Positions 53,384-63,142 of a stretch of 64,000 bases of DNA are shown here, one piece after another; the stretch's first letter is position 1, and each line of letters starts with the position of its first letter. This DNA is from Geothermobacter hydrogeniphilus (GTDB taxonomy: Bacteria > Desulfobacterota > Desulfuromonadia > Desulfuromonadales > Geothermobacteraceae). The DNA is taken from positions 1 through 64,000 of the forward strand of contig NZ_NAAD01000005.1 of NCBI RefSeq assembly GCF_002093115.1. The letters are read 5' to 3'. The translations under genes and the position numbers were made by a program. The notes beneath the pieces are model-generated. The model saw only the letters and a list, made by a program, of their open reading frames with translations. It was not told the origin of the DNA and made no database searches.

Positions 53384-55441
53384 ATGGCGATGTTGACGAA
53401 GGTGCTTGTGGTCGATGACGACCGCTTCATGCGCCGTGTGTTGGCGGATCTGCTTGCAGAGAGCGGATTTGTCACGGTTGAAGCCGAGAACGGCATTCAG
53501 GCCTGTGACGTTGCGCTGGCCGAGATGCCGGACGCTATCGTCATGGATCTGGTGATGCCGGTTCTTGATGGAGCCGAGGCCTGTCGCCGGTTGCGTGCCC
53601 TGCCGCAATTCCGTACCACGCCGATACTGATGCTGACCTCGCGGACTGATCGTCAGGGAGCTGTCAATCCTTTTCAGGTCGGCGCCGATGATTATCTCTC
53701 CAAGCCCTTTGACACCGGTGACCTGCTGGCTCGCCTGCAGGGGAACCTGGTCAAGAAGCGTACCCTTGACGCCCTCGAAGAGCAGGCCCGTGACTACCAG
53801 GCCCTGCTCGACATATCCGAATCGATCACCTCCAGTCTTGAAACTTCGCAGATCCTGCAGCGGATCGTCACCAAGATCGCCAGGCACATCGCCAACGTGG
53901 TCCGCTGTTCCATAGCCGTGATCCAGGAAGACGGCAGTGCCGGTTTTATTCTCGCCTCCAGTGACGATGACAGCCTAGGTGAATTGCGTATCGATCTCTC
54001 CAGGTATCCCGAAATCGGACAGGTGATGCAGAGCGGTCAGACGCTGCTGATCAGGGATGTTGATCATGATCCGTTGCTTGAGAAGGTTCGTCCCCTACTC
54101 AAGGGACGCGGTTTCAACGCCATCCTGGTCTTGCCCATCCACAGCCGCAACCGGGTGATCGGGGTGATGATCCTGCGGGTTGACCGCAAGGGAGGGGAAC
54201 TCAGTGACAAGGAAGTCGAGTTCTGTCAACTGATTGCCGATGTCGCGTCGGGCCCGTTGCGTAACGCCCGGTTCTTCAGGCAACTGCGCAGTGAATCGGA
54301 ACTGTTGCGCAACGCCAAGCAGGGGCTCGAAGACGAATTGCAGCTCAAGGCGGTCTATGAGCAGCTGTTCGAAAATGCCTCCGAGGGGCTGGTTGCCGTC
54401 AATACCGCCGGCGACGTGGTTTTCGCCAATCGTTGCGCCCTTGAAATCGTTGGTTATTCGCGGGACGAACTGCAGGGCGCCCGCCTGGAGAGCCTGCTTG
54501 ACAGAAGGACTCTGCTGCTTGCCCTGGGGGCCTGGAAAAATGGCAGGGTCAAGGATGGGCGGGTGCGGATGGATGTCTCCATCCGGCGGCGTGACGGTGC
54601 TGAGCGCCTGTTGTCTGTCAGCGCCCGGCAGCAGTTGGTGCTGGATGACCTGGTCATTGTCGCCTTTCGGGACGTTACTGAAAAACGCAAGGTTGAGAAA
54701 GAGCTGCAGGAAACCAAAACGATTCTTGAAAAAGCCAACAACAGGCTGCAGCAGATGGATCAGGTAAGGGCCGAGTTTTTAAATACCGCGACCCATGAAT
54801 TGCGTATCCCGGTGACCATTGTGCATGGCTACTGTTCATTGCTGATGGAGATGGGAAGCGCCAACCTGACTGAGCAGCAGCGGGAATTTCTGGCGGCAGC
54901 CTATGAAAGCAGCGAGCGGCTGGTCGATCTGATCAACAATATGCTTGATCTGTCCCGTTTCCAGGCGGGAAAGATGGCCCTTGATCTGAGCAGCGGTGAC
55001 CTGCGTGAAACCGTTGTTCAGGTCTGCAGTGACCTGGCATCGATTGCCGATCGGGAAGGGCTGACCCTTCATTTCAATGACCTGCCGTCCTGTCGGGCCC
55101 GCTATGATGAACATAATATTCAACGGGTGCTGACCAACCTGCTCGGCAATGCCATCAAATTCACGCCGGACGGCGGCGAGGTGCGCGTCAGTTTTGGTGA
55201 GGCACCGGATGGGATTCGGGTCTCTGTCGAGGATACCGGCAAAGGCATTCCGCGCCAGGTGCTGCCGCGGTTGTTCGAAGAATTCACCCAGGTCGGCAAG
55301 GATGATGCCCGGCGTGGTACCGGTCTCGGCCTGGCGATCTGCAAAAAGATCATCGAGTCGCATGGCGGCCGTATCTGGGCGGAGAGCAGGCCCGGGGCCG
55401 GCAGCCGATTCTCTTTTACCCTCCCTGGCTGCGAAGACTGA
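53384..55441 (+). CDS. Hybrid sensor: REC-GAF-PAS-histidine kinase
   Basis: The 685-residue soluble protein starts at an ATG with GGAG at 53372-53375. Its domains in order are a receiver (about 4-125; VLVVDDDRFMRR, phospho-Asp in IVMDLVMPVLDG, LSKPF), a GAF domain (about 145-290), a PAS domain (about 320-440) and a HisKA/HATPase pair (about 465-685) with H-box FLNTATHELRIPVT, N-box LTNLLGNAIKFTPDGGEV and G1/G2 boxes VEDTGKGIP and GTGLGLAICKKI. No transmembrane segment is present. The receiver in front suggests it is controlled by another kinase. Input signal and output regulator are unknown. Confidence 0.93.
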   Translation: MAMLTKVLVVDDDRFMRRVLADLLAESGFVTVEAENGIQACDVALAEMPDAIVMDLVMPVLDGAEACRRLRALPQFRTTPILMLTSRTDRQGAVNPFQVGADDYLSKPFDTGDLLARLQGNLVKKRTLDALEEQARDYQALLDISESITSSLETSQILQRIVTKIARHIANVVRCSIAVIQEDGSAGFILASSDDDSLGELRIDLSRYPEIGQVMQSGQTLLIRDVDHDPLLEKVRPLLKGRGFNAILVLPIHSRNRVIGVMILRVDRKGGELSDKEVEFCQLIADVASGPLRNARFFRQLRSESELLRNAKQGLEDELQLKAVYEQLFENASEGLVAVNTAGDVVFANRCALEIVGYSRDELQGARLESLLDRRTLLLALGAWKNGRVKDGRVRMDVSIRRRDGAERLLSVSARQQLVLDDLVIVAFRDVTEKRKVEKELQETKTILEKANNRLQQMDQVRAEFLNTATHELRIPVTIVHGYCSLLMEMGSANLTEQQREFLAAAYESSERLVDLINNMLDLSRFQAGKMALDLSSGDLRETVVQVCSDLASIADREGLTLHFNDLPSCRARYDEHNIQRVLTNLLGNAIKFTPDGGEVRVSFGEAPDGIRVSVEDTGKGIPRQVLPRLFEEFTQVGKDDARRGTGLGLAICKKIIESHGGRIWAESRPGAGSRFSFTLPGCED

Positions 55442-55575
55442 ATTTCATCGTTTCCGGTTGGTTGTTTCCAATTTCACCCGCATCATCCTTTAAATAATTG
55501 ACAGTTTCGCTCAGGTATGTTATCAGTCTCCGCAAATGGTTGGCCACGCGTTTATTGCCAGAAGGGGAGGTCGTC

Positions 55576-56271
55576 GTGTTTCAGACTCTGCGAGAAGACT
55601 TTCGGGTTGTTTTTGAGCGGGATCCGGCTGTCAGGAGCGTTCTTGAGATCCTGCTTTGTTATCCCGGTTTTCATGCCGTTCTTTTCTATCGTCTGGCCCA
55701 CTGGTTCTGGACACGCAAGTTCTACCTGGCGGGCCGTTTTATTTCGCATCTCGGTCGCTTCTTCACCGGGATTGAAATTCATCCCGGTGCGCAGATCGGC
55801 AAGGGGTTTTTTATCGACCACGGCATGGGGGTGGTGATCGGTGAGACCGCCGAGATCGGCGAGAACTGCACCCTGTATCATCAGGTTACTCTTGGCGGAA
55901 CCTCCTGGGCCAAGGAGAAGCGTCACCCGACTCTCGGCAACAACGTGATCATCGGCTCCGGGGCCAAGGTTCTGGGTCCCTTCAAGGTTGGTGACGACAG
56001 CAAAATCGGTTCGAATTCCGTGGTCGTCAAAGAGGTGCCGGAAAATTCCACGGTTGTCGGAATCCCCGGCAAGATCGTTATTTCAGAAGGCAAGAAGACC
56101 GAGCCGAAGCTTGATCTGGAGCATGGTCAACTGCCCGACCCCGAGGCCAAGGCGATTTCCTGCCTGTTCGATCAGATCCGGACTCTCGAACAGCGGATCA
56201 AGGATTTGACGGCTGAGCAGGAGCGTCTCAAGGCGGTCGTTGATCCCGCCGGGCAGGTGCAGAATTCATGA
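55576..56271 (+). CDS. cysE: Serine O-acetyltransferase
   Basis: The 231-residue product starts at a GTG with GGGGAGG 5 bases upstream. It has the CysE N-terminus [20 protein letters not shown] and left-handed hexapeptide repeats [40 protein letters not shown] containing the catalytic His residues; the C-terminus has a coiled segment ([18 protein letters not shown]). It acetylates serine for cysteine synthesis. Placement just before iscR/iscS links cysteine supply with iron-sulfur cluster and thio-modification genes. Confidence 0.94.
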   Translation: MFQTLREDFRVVFERDPAVRSVLEILLCYPGFHAVLFYRLAHWFWTRKFYLAGRFISHLGRFFTGIEIHPGAQIGKGFFIDHGMGVVIGETAEIGENCTLYHQVTLGGTSWAKEKRHPTLGNNVIIGSGAKVLGPFKVGDDSKIGSNSVVVKEVPENSTVVGIPGKIVISEGKKTEPKLDLEHGQLPDPEAKAISCLFDQIRTLEQRIKDLTAEQERLKAVVDPAGQVQNS

Positions 56272-56286
56272 TGGAGTCTTAACCGG

Positions 56287-56709
56287 ATGCGACTTTCGAC
56301 CAAAGCCCAGTACGCGGTGCGCGCCATGGTCAGCCTCAGCCTGCATCATGAAGAGGGCCCGGTATCGATCAAGGATATTTCCGCCCGCGAGGCGATTTCA
56401 CTCCCTTACCTCGAACAGCTCTTCGTCAAGTTGCGTCGTGGAGAAATTGTTACCAGCGTTCGTGGTCCCGGCGGTGGTTACCGCCTGGCGCGTCCGGCGG
56501 ACGAGATCCGGGTTGATCAGATCATCGACAGCGTTGAAGAGACTCTGGTCCCGGTTTCCTGTATGGATGCCGATGGCAGCTGCCAGTGTGATGAACAATG
56601 TGTCACGCACAATGTCTGGCAGGGGCTGGGTGAACGCATCCGTTCCTTTCTTTCCTCGATCACTCTTGAGGACCTCACCCGCGAAGCCCGGGAAAAGATC
56701 CGCCGGTAA
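56287..56709 (+). CDS. iscR: Rrf2-family regulator IscR
   Basis: The 140-residue product starts MRLSTKAQYAVRAMVSL and has an Rrf2 winged-helix with the VKLRRGEIVTSVRGPGGGYRLARP wing. A Cys cluster CMDADGSCQCDEQC (about 92-105) would bind a 2Fe-2S cluster. IscR senses cluster status and represses or activates iron-sulfur biogenesis genes. GGAG lies 9 bases before the ATG. It begins an iscR-iscS-mnmA-mtaB series, so autoregulation of the operon is likely, but no operator was identified. Confidence 0.92.
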   Translation: MRLSTKAQYAVRAMVSLSLHHEEGPVSIKDISAREAISLPYLEQLFVKLRRGEIVTSVRGPGGGYRLARPADEIRVDQIIDSVEETLVPVSCMDADGSCQCDEQCVTHNVWQGLGERIRSFLSSITLEDLTREAREKIRR

Positions 56710-56755
56710 TTTTTCCTGAAAGCCTTTCCCGTCAAGTCTATCCCGGAGGATACGG

Positions 56756-57922
56756 GTGAAACAGATCTATCTTGACCATAACGCCACCACGCCGATTCAT
56801 CCCGAGGTCCTGGAGGCGATGCTTCCTTTTCTGCGCGACCATTTCGGCAACCCGTCCAGCATTCACTGGGCCGGGCGCGCCGTGGCCGGCGCCATCGAGC
56901 AGGCGCGTGAGCAGGTGGCGTCACTGCTTGGCTGCCGGGCCGCTGAAATCGTCTTTACCTCCTGCGGCAGTGAGGGTGACAATCTGGCCATCAAGGGGAC
57001 GGTCGACGCGCTTCGCGGTCAGGGAAACCATATTATTACCACCGAGGTCGAGCATCCTGCGGTGCTAGAGACCTGCCGCTATCTGCAGGAGCGTGGCTGC
57101 CGGGTAACCTTTCTGCCGGTCGACAGGCGGGGAGCCCTTGACCTTGAGCAGCTTGAGTCCGCCATCACCGATCAGACCATCCTGATTTCGGTGATGTGGG
57201 GCAACAACGAAACCGGCAATCTTTTCCCCCTTGCCGAAATCGGGGCCATTGCCGCGCGGCACAAGGTCTGTCTGCACAGCGATGCCGTGCAGGCAGCCGG
57301 TAAACTGGCGATCGATGTCAGGGCCGCCGGTATTGATCTGCTGGTCCTGTCCGGGCATAAGATCGGTGCCCCCAAGGGCGTCGGCGCTGTTTATATCAAG
57401 AACGGGACCCGTCTTTCGCCGCTGCTGCATGGTGGTCACCAGGAACGCAACCGGCGCGCCGGGACCCATAATGTCGCCTCTATCGTCGCCCTGGGGAAGG
57501 CCTGTGAACTGGCCGCTGCCGGGCTCGCGACCTACCGACAACAGGTGAGACGATTGCGGGACCGCCTTGAGGACGGGATTCTCGCCACCATCCCCCAGGT
57601 GCATCTCAATGGTCACCCGGATCGGGACCTGCGCCTGGCCAATACTCTCAATATCAGTTTTGCCGGTATTGAGGGGGAATCGCTGCTGCTCAATCTCGAT
57701 CTGCACGGCATTGCCGCCTCCAGCGGCAGTGCCTGCTCTTCAGGGTCACTGGATGCTTCGCATGTCCTCAGGGCGATGGGGCTGGAGTCCTCGCTCGCCC
57801 GTTCCAGCGTACGTTTCTCCCTCGGCGCGGAGACCACGGAGGAGGATATTGACCATGTTCTTGAGGTGCTGCCGGCATCGGTGCAGCGACTGCGGGAGAT
57901 GAGTCCGGTGTATAAGGCGTGA
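56756..57922 (+). CDS. iscS: Cysteine desulfurase (IscS/NifS)
   Basis: The 388-residue PLP enzyme starts at a GTG with CGGAGGA 5 bases upstream. Lys202 in LSGHKIGAPKG binds PLP, His100 in EVEHPAV stacks on it, and the catalytic Cys327 is in SSGSACSSGSL. It removes sulfur from cysteine for iron-sulfur clusters and tRNA thiolation. No iscU scaffold gene follows; mnmA does, so this copy may serve tRNA modification as well as clusters. Its stop codon overlaps the heptamer array. Confidence 0.93.
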   Translation: MKQIYLDHNATTPIHPEVLEAMLPFLRDHFGNPSSIHWAGRAVAGAIEQAREQVASLLGCRAAEIVFTSCGSEGDNLAIKGTVDALRGQGNHIITTEVEHPAVLETCRYLQERGCRVTFLPVDRRGALDLEQLESAITDQTILISVMWGNNETGNLFPLAEIGAIAARHKVCLHSDAVQAAGKLAIDVRAAGIDLLVLSGHKIGAPKGVGAVYIKNGTRLSPLLHGGHQERNRRAGTHNVASIVALGKACELAAAGLATYRQQVRRLRDRLEDGILATIPQVHLNGHPDRDLRLANTLNISFAGIEGESLLLNLDLHGIAASSGSACSSGSLDASHVLRAMGLESSLARSSVRFSLGAETTEEDIDHVLEVLPASVQRLREMSPVYKA

Positions 57923-57954
57923 GATGTGAGATGTGAGATGTGAGATGTGAGATG
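57920..57954 (+). repeat. Heptamer tandem array (TGAGATG x5)
   Basis: Five perfect copies of the 7-base unit TGAGATG are followed by TGA. The first base triplet is the stop codon of iscS. The unit resembles the reverse complement (TGCGAGG) of the CCTCGCA units at 63313. Confidence 0.95.
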
Positions 57955-58068
57955 TGAACGGGGGCGGACCGTGGGTGGTTGGCCCTCTGGTTTTTTGTGC
58001 TGTGCTATTCTGAAGTCTCCGGTAAGATGCCGCTTTCAGGCATTCGTCCAGCGTTGCAGAGGATGTTG

Positions 58069-59148
58069 ATGGATAAACGAGAACGCATTGTCGTCGCCAT
58101 GAGCGGCGGGGTTGATTCCTCGGTCGCCGCGGCCCTGCTCAAGGAACAGGGTCACGAGGTGATCGGCATGACCATGCAGATCTGGGATTATTCCAGGTTC
58201 ACCGCTCCCGACGGCAAGAGTTTCGGGACCTGCTGTTCCCTGGATGATGTCTACGACGCCCGGCGGGTGGCGGAACAGATCGGGATTCCCTTCTATGTCG
58301 TCAACTTCGAAGAGGCGTTTCAGCAGGCGGTCATCGATCGCTTCTGTGATGATTACTTTGCCGGTCGTACGCCCAATCCCTGTGTCCTCTGCAACCAGGT
58401 TCTGAAATTCGAACGACTGCTGCACAAGGCCCGGGAGCTGCAGGCCGACGCGCTGGTCACCGGTCACTACGCCCGCATCGAGTACGGGCAGGACCGTTAC
58501 CGGCTGCGCAAGGGGGTTGACGCCGGCAAGGACCAGACCTATTTCCTCTATACCCTGACCCAGGAACAGATGGCCATGGTGCGCTTCCCTCTCGGCGGTA
58601 TGACCAAGGAGGAGGTGCGCGGTCACGCGGCGCGCCTCGGCCTGCGGGTGGCGGAGAAGGCCGAGAGCCAGGATATCTGCTTCGTTCCGGATGGTGACTA
58701 CGTGCGTTTTCTGGAAGAGGAAAGAGGGGCGGGACAGTTGAACGGCGAGATTGTTCATGTCAGCGGCCGGGTTCTCGGCCACCACCGGGGAACCTATCGC
58801 TACACCATCGGTCAGCGTCGCGGGCTCGGCCTGAGCTGGCCCGAGCCCCTGTACGTGATCGCCATCGATGCCGCCGGACAACAGGTGATCGTCGGGGAAA
58901 AACAGCACCTGGCGGTCGCCCGGCTTGAGGTCGGAGACGTCAACTGGCTGATTCCGGAACCGCGGCGGGCCCTGCGGGCGTCCTGTCGCATCCGCTATCG
59001 TCATCAGGAAGTGCCGGCCACCATCACCCCCCTTGACGACGGTTCAGCGGAGGTCCGGTTTGACATCCCGCAAGCGGGCGTCACACCAGGGCAGGCGGCG
59101 GTTTTCTACACCGGGGACGAGGTCCTCGGCGGAGGATGGATCAAGTGA
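58069..59148 (+). CDS. mnmA: tRNA-specific 2-thiouridylase MnmA
   Basis: The 359-residue enzyme adds sulfur to U34 of Lys, Glu and Gln tRNAs using persulfide from the cysteine desulfurase encoded just upstream. It has the ATP-binding PP-loop [12 protein letters not shown] near residues 10-21, catalytic Cys108 in PNPCVLCNQ and Cys204 in [12 protein letters not shown], plus the C-terminal beta-barrel ([10 protein letters not shown]). The ATG at 58069 is preferred over upstream ATGs because AGAGG lies 6 bases before it. Its stop overlaps the likely GTG start of mtaB. Confidence 0.95.
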   Translation: MDKRERIVVAMSGGVDSSVAAALLKEQGHEVIGMTMQIWDYSRFTAPDGKSFGTCCSLDDVYDARRVAEQIGIPFYVVNFEEAFQQAVIDRFCDDYFAGRTPNPCVLCNQVLKFERLLHKARELQADALVTGHYARIEYGQDRYRLRKGVDAGKDQTYFLYTLTQEQMAMVRFPLGGMTKEEVRGHAARLGLRVAEKAESQDICFVPDGDYVRFLEEERGAGQLNGEIVHVSGRVLGHHRGTYRYTIGQRRGLGLSWPEPLYVIAIDAAGQQVIVGEKQHLAVARLEVGDVNWLIPEPRRALRASCRIRYRHQEVPATITPLDDGSAEVRFDIPQAGVTPGQAAVFYTGDEVLGGGWIK

Positions 59149-60440
59149 AGCGGACCGTTGCTATTGCCACTCTCGGCTGCAAGACCAACCAGTTCGAGTC
59201 GGCGGCCATGGAGGAGCGGTTGCGCGAAGCCGGCTACCAGGTGATCCCCTTCGAGGAGGGGGCCGACCTGGTGGTGGTCAATACCTGCACGGTGACCGCC
59301 GCCACCGACTCCCAGTCACGCAACCTGATCCGCCGCGCCCGACGGCTCAACTTTGACTGCCGGGTGATCGTCACCGGTTGCTACGCCCAGATCGACCCGT
59401 CCGCCATCAGTTCCATCCCCGGCGTGGCGATGGTGATCGGTAATGACGAGAAAAAGGATTTGCTGCGTTACCTTGCCGAGGAGCATGAGGCTCAGTTCGT
59501 TGCCGTCGACAACCACAGCCACAGTCGGGGCCAACTGCCGCTCTCCCTCTCCAGTTTTACCGAACGCAGCCGTGCTTTTGTCCAGATCCAGAGCGGTTGT
59601 GACGCTTTCTGTTCCTACTGCATCATTCCCTACGCCCGCGGCAGCAGCAGATCGCTTCCGACTTCAGACGTCCTGCGTCAGATTGCCGGTCTTGCCGAGC
59701 GTGGGTTCCCCGAGGTGGTGCTGACCGGTATCCACATGGGGGCCTATGGCAGGGATCTTGAGCCGGAGACGAACCTGCTGGAACTGGTGCGCCGGATTGA
59801 GGATGAGATCGAACTGCCGCGTCTGCGTCTCGGTTCGCTGGAGCCGACCGAAATTCCCGACGGTCTGCTTTCCCTGATGTCCGATTCGGACAAGATCTGC
59901 CCGCATCTGCATATTCCGCTGCAGGCCGGGGACAACGAAGTTCTCAGGCGGATGAACCGCCACTACGATACCGCCTTTTTTCACCAGTTGATCGAGCGGA
60001 TTCACCGGAAGTTGCCGGAAGCCGCTATCGGCCTTGATGTCATCGCCGGTTTCCCCGGCGAGAGCGAGGTCGAGTTCGAGAACACCCGGCGCCTGATCGA
60101 GAACCTGCCGATTTCGCATCTGCACGTTTTCCCTTACAGCCGTCGTCCCGGAACACCCGCGGCCTCCATGCCCGACCAGGTGCCGGGAGATGTCGCCAGG
60201 CAGCGATGCGCCATTCTGCGCAGCCTTGGTGAACGCAAAAACCGCAGTTTTGCCGAGCAGTTTATCGGCCGTGTCCTGGAGGTCGTGGTCGAAGGCGGCA
60301 ACCGCGGCGGCTGGGGACGTGGCCTGGCCCGCAACTACCTGACGGTCCAGTTTCGCGGCGGCAGCAAATTGCAGGGCAGGCGTGCCTGGGTCAAGGTGGA
60401 GGGCTGGAGCCCGGCCGGACTGCGCGGATCGCTGATATGA
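59145..60440 (+). CDS. mtaB: tRNA (t6A37) methylthiotransferase MtaB
   Basis: The 431-residue radical-SAM enzyme converts t6A37 to ms2t6A37 in tRNA. The N-terminal domain has three Cys for one cluster ([22 protein letters not shown]), and the radical-SAM motif is CDAFCSYC, followed by [12 protein letters not shown] and [19 protein letters not shown]; a TRAM-like end follows. GTG at 59145 is preferred because GGAGG at 59131-59135 is 9 bases upstream, while ATG at 59136 lies directly on it; this gives a GTGA overlap with mnmA. Both iron-sulfur clusters fit the iscR/iscS context. Confidence 0.92.
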   Translation: MKRTVAIATLGCKTNQFESAAMEERLREAGYQVIPFEEGADLVVVNTCTVTAATDSQSRNLIRRARRLNFDCRVIVTGCYAQIDPSAISSIPGVAMVIGNDEKKDLLRYLAEEHEAQFVAVDNHSHSRGQLPLSLSSFTERSRAFVQIQSGCDAFCSYCIIPYARGSSRSLPTSDVLRQIAGLAERGFPEVVLTGIHMGAYGRDLEPETNLLELVRRIEDEIELPRLRLGSLEPTEIPDGLLSLMSDSDKICPHLHIPLQAGDNEVLRRMNRHYDTAFFHQLIERIHRKLPEAAIGLDVIAGFPGESEVEFENTRRLIENLPISHLHVFPYSRRPGTPAASMPDQVPGDVARQRCAILRSLGERKNRSFAEQFIGRVLEVVVEGGNRGGWGRGLARNYLTVQFRGGSKLQGRRAWVKVEGWSPAGLRGSLI

Positions 60441-60451
60441 AAGGGCCGGGG

Positions 60452-61123
60452 TCAGGATTGCGGCTTTTTCATGATGAAAATCAGGAAAGGCCAGAGTGGT
60501 ACCCCGATCCGCTGGCGGAAGAGCAGTTTTGCGCCGGCCCGTTCCAGTGCTGGCAGTACGCTGACCGGTCGACATCCCATTGACAGTATCGGGTATCTCC
60601 AGGCCAGGGTTTCGATTTTGTCAGCTGCCCAGTGAATGAAAGGGTTTTCTGCTTCGGTGGAGTGGGCGACAGCTATTTTCCCACCCGGACGGGTAACCCG
60701 GTACAACTCCAATGCCCCCTGCCTCGGGTCTGTCAGTGGGCAGAGGGAGTAACTGGAGAAAACCAGGTCGAAACTGTTGTCGGGAAAAGGCAGGCGGGTC
60801 ATATCGCCGACCAGCCAGCTGGTTCGCTCAGTGAGGTCTTCTTGCAGCGTTTTTTTGCGCCCCGTTCTGAGCATCGTTTCGTTCAGGTCCAGTAGTATGA
60901 CGTGGCTTGTCGCGCCCGACATTTTTGCGGCCAGGAGACCGCAGCTGCCGGTTCCGGCGCCGCAGTCCAGAATTTTTTCCTCCGAAGTTATGGTTTTTTC
61001 CACCAGCATCCTGCGTCCGCGCTGGTCCGCGCCTGCAGTCAGGAGTCGGTGCAGCGTATCGTAATGCGCGGCCAGGCGACTATAGATGTCCTGTATTTTT
61101 TCACGCGTGAGTGCCTTTCGCAT
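60452..61123 (-). CDS. Class I SAM-dependent methyltransferase (UbiE-like)
   Basis: The 223-residue product starts at an ATG with AGGAG 8 bases upstream. SAM motif I is ILDCGAGTGSCGLLAA, motif post-I VILLDLNETML and motif II LPFPDNSFDLVFSSYSLCPL; ELYRVTRPGGKIAVAHS follows. The pattern is like that of the menaquinone/ubiquinone methyltransferase group, but without context the substrate is open. It converges on mtaB with an 11-base gap. Confidence 0.82.
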   Translation of the reverse strand: MRKALTREKIQDIYSRLAAHYDTLHRLLTAGADQRGRRMLVEKTITSEEKILDCGAGTGSCGLLAAKMSGATSHVILLDLNETMLRTGRKKTLQEDLTERTSWLVGDMTRLPFPDNSFDLVFSSYSLCPLTDPRQGALELYRVTRPGGKIAVAHSTEAENPFIHWAADKIETLAWRYPILSMGCRPVSVLPALERAGAKLLFRQRIGVPLWPFLIFIMKKPQS

Positions 61124-61260
61124 CTTTTCATCTCCTGTTGTCAGCATATCACCGTCTGAAGGTTTCTCTCTGGATGCAGGAGACGGGCAGTCATTTCAAT
61201 TGCTGGACATAGAACGTTGGTATATTGTTTTGAACGGGTTCTCGGCCACGGAGGATTTCT

Positions 61261-62325
61261 ATGACTGTGCAGCACGGTCCGATCAGGGAACGCATCGATT
61301 GGGTATTCGATCTTGCCCGTCGTCATACTGCCGAATTTCGCAGTCCCGAGGCCTGTCTGGCGAGGGAACTGTACCTGTCCCGCCATCCCACCGCCATTGT
61401 GGTTCTCAAGTGCATGGACGGGCGCATTAATGTCCCGGTTGTGACCGGGACGCCCCCCGGGATTATCCAGCCGCTCCGCAACCTGGGAGGGATGTTTGAT
61501 CTCGGTTGGCCCTATCTCGGAGAGGTGCTGGGCAGCCACGTGCAGAAGATGGTTGCCAACGGCAAGCGGGTTCTGATTCTGATCACCTATCATTTTTCTC
61601 GTGGCAGTGTTCAACGAGGGTGCGCCGGCTTTGGTTATGATACGAATGCCGCGATTGCCTTCACCCATCGTATCAAGGATCAGGCGGAACAGATTTTTGG
61701 TCGGGATCACGCGACGGTCTATCCGCTGATCTGCGGTTTCGAGACTGATGAAGAGGCCCTGCTGCTGCATGGTTGCGGGGATGAGGTTCTTGACCTGTCG
61801 CTGGTTGGTGTGGGAGAGGGCGACGCATTGCCGAGGCGGGTTGCTGAACTTTACCCGGATATGCCGGAACAGGTTCAGGTGGATTTGCTGCGCCTGTTGC
61901 AGGGAAATCTCAAATGGATTGCCAAGGTCCGGGGAAGCCAGCGGGCCCTGGAGATTGAACATCGGGAGTGGATGATCTGCCTCGGGCGGGGGTTTGATTT
62001 TCTTCACACTCCGAACCTGGCCCTGATAATCGGTCCCTACAGCCCTGATCTGGCAGACCCGATCCACAAAGCCGCCGGGATCATTGAAAACAATATGCAG
62101 GCCGGGCGAATTCCGGATGATGGTTTCCTTCTGCTGGCATCAGTCCCCTACGAGGAGATCGGGCCGGATCGTGCCCGAGCGGAATTGAAGTCCAGTTTTC
62201 TGGCTGATTTTGCTGCTGATGTCATCCGGTCGCGTTTCCCTCAGCTTGCGCCGAAAATGCATTGTCGCAAGGCGATTCTTTCCTGGCGGTCACGGGAACT
62301 GGACCTGTTGCCGGACGCGGACTGA
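61261..62325 (+). CDS. CsoSCA-like beta-class carbonic anhydrase domain protein
   Basis: The 354-residue product has a carbonic-anhydrase-like zinc centre: Cys51-x-Asp53-x-Arg55 (LKCMDGRINV), then His111 and Cys121 separated by nine residues (TYHFSRGSVQRGCAG). Typical beta enzymes have His-x2-Cys, while the carboxysome shell enzyme CsoSCA has a long spacing like this one. The protein lacks the N-terminal shell-binding region, and no carboxysome or RuBisCO genes are nearby. It may hydrate CO2 in the cytoplasm or have diverged. GGAGG lies 6 bases before the ATG. The C-terminal half (about 180-354) has no recognised motif. Confidence 0.7.
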   Translation: MTVQHGPIRERIDWVFDLARRHTAEFRSPEACLARELYLSRHPTAIVVLKCMDGRINVPVVTGTPPGIIQPLRNLGGMFDLGWPYLGEVLGSHVQKMVANGKRVLILITYHFSRGSVQRGCAGFGYDTNAAIAFTHRIKDQAEQIFGRDHATVYPLICGFETDEEALLLHGCGDEVLDLSLVGVGEGDALPRRVAELYPDMPEQVQVDLLRLLQGNLKWIAKVRGSQRALEIEHREWMICLGRGFDFLHTPNLALIIGPYSPDLADPIHKAAGIIENNMQAGRIPDDGFLLLASVPYEEIGPDRARAELKSSFLADFAADVIRSRFPQLAPKMHCRKAILSWRSRELDLLPDAD

Positions 62326-62377
62326 GTCGCCGTTCGCGTCCAGGAGCGGTTTTATCCATGCAGGCGGAGGAATAGAG

Positions 62378-63142
62378 ATGCTCGGTGCCATTGCCGGTGA
62401 CATCATCGGTTCCCGTTTTGAACATCATCCGACCCAATCAACCGATTTTGCATTGTTCGCACCGCAGTGCCGGTTGACGGATGACACGGTGCTGACCTGC
62501 GCCGTGGCGGATGCGCTGCTGAACGATCGTCCCTATGATGAGAGCCTCAGGGACTGGTTCCGGCGTTATCCGGATGCCGGCTACGGCGCCCGTTTCATCC
62601 GTTGGGGAATGACCGACGGGGCCGGTCCGTACAATTCCTTCGGCAACGGTTCGGCGATGCGGGTCAGTCCGGTCGGCTGGTTGTGCGGGGAACTGGAGAC
62701 GGTGCTCGGGGAGGCGGCCCGGAGCGCGGCAGCAACCCATGATCACCCGGAAGGGGTCAAGGGCGCCCAGGCCGTGGCGAGTGCGATCTGGCTGGCGCGA
62801 AAGGGTGAAAAAAAGATTGCTGTGAAACAATTTATCGAGGAAAACTTCAACTACAATCTGAGCCGCACTCTGGCGGAGATTCGGCCCGGCTATCGCTTCG
62901 ATGTCAGTTGCCGGGGGTCGGTTCCCGAAGCCATCATCTGCTTTCTCGAAGCGGATAGTTTTGAAAGCGCCATCCGCAACGCAATCTCCCTCGGCGGCGA
63001 CGCCGACACCCAGGCCGCCATCGCCGGTTCCATCGCCGAAGCCTGTTATGGCCCGGTCCCGGAATTCATTCGCACCCGCGTCAGGCCTTTCCTCCCGCCG
63101 GACATACAGGAAATTCTCCGAGCCTTTGACCTGAATCAGTGA
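62378..63142 (+). CDS. ADP-ribosylglycohydrolase (DraG/ARH-like)
   Basis: The 254-residue product starts MLGAIAGDIIGSRFE with GGAGG 7 bases upstream. Metal-binding Asp and Thr residues of the family are present in RLTDDTVLT (about 27-35) and in the C-terminal SLGGDADTQAAIAGSIAEA. The family removes ADP-ribose from proteins, nucleic acids or small molecules using Mg2+. No ADP-ribosyltransferase is next to it. The end of the gene (Asp-Leu-Asn-Gln-stop) is made by the tip of the family-A palindrome at 63130. Confidence 0.85.
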   Translation: MLGAIAGDIIGSRFEHHPTQSTDFALFAPQCRLTDDTVLTCAVADALLNDRPYDESLRDWFRRYPDAGYGARFIRWGMTDGAGPYNSFGNGSAMRVSPVGWLCGELETVLGEAARSAAATHDHPEGVKGAQAVASAIWLARKGEKKIAVKQFIEENFNYNLSRTLAEIRPGYRFDVSCRGSVPEAIICFLEADSFESAIRNAISLGGDADTQAAIAGSIAEACYGPVPEFIRTRVRPFLPPDIQEILRAFDLNQ

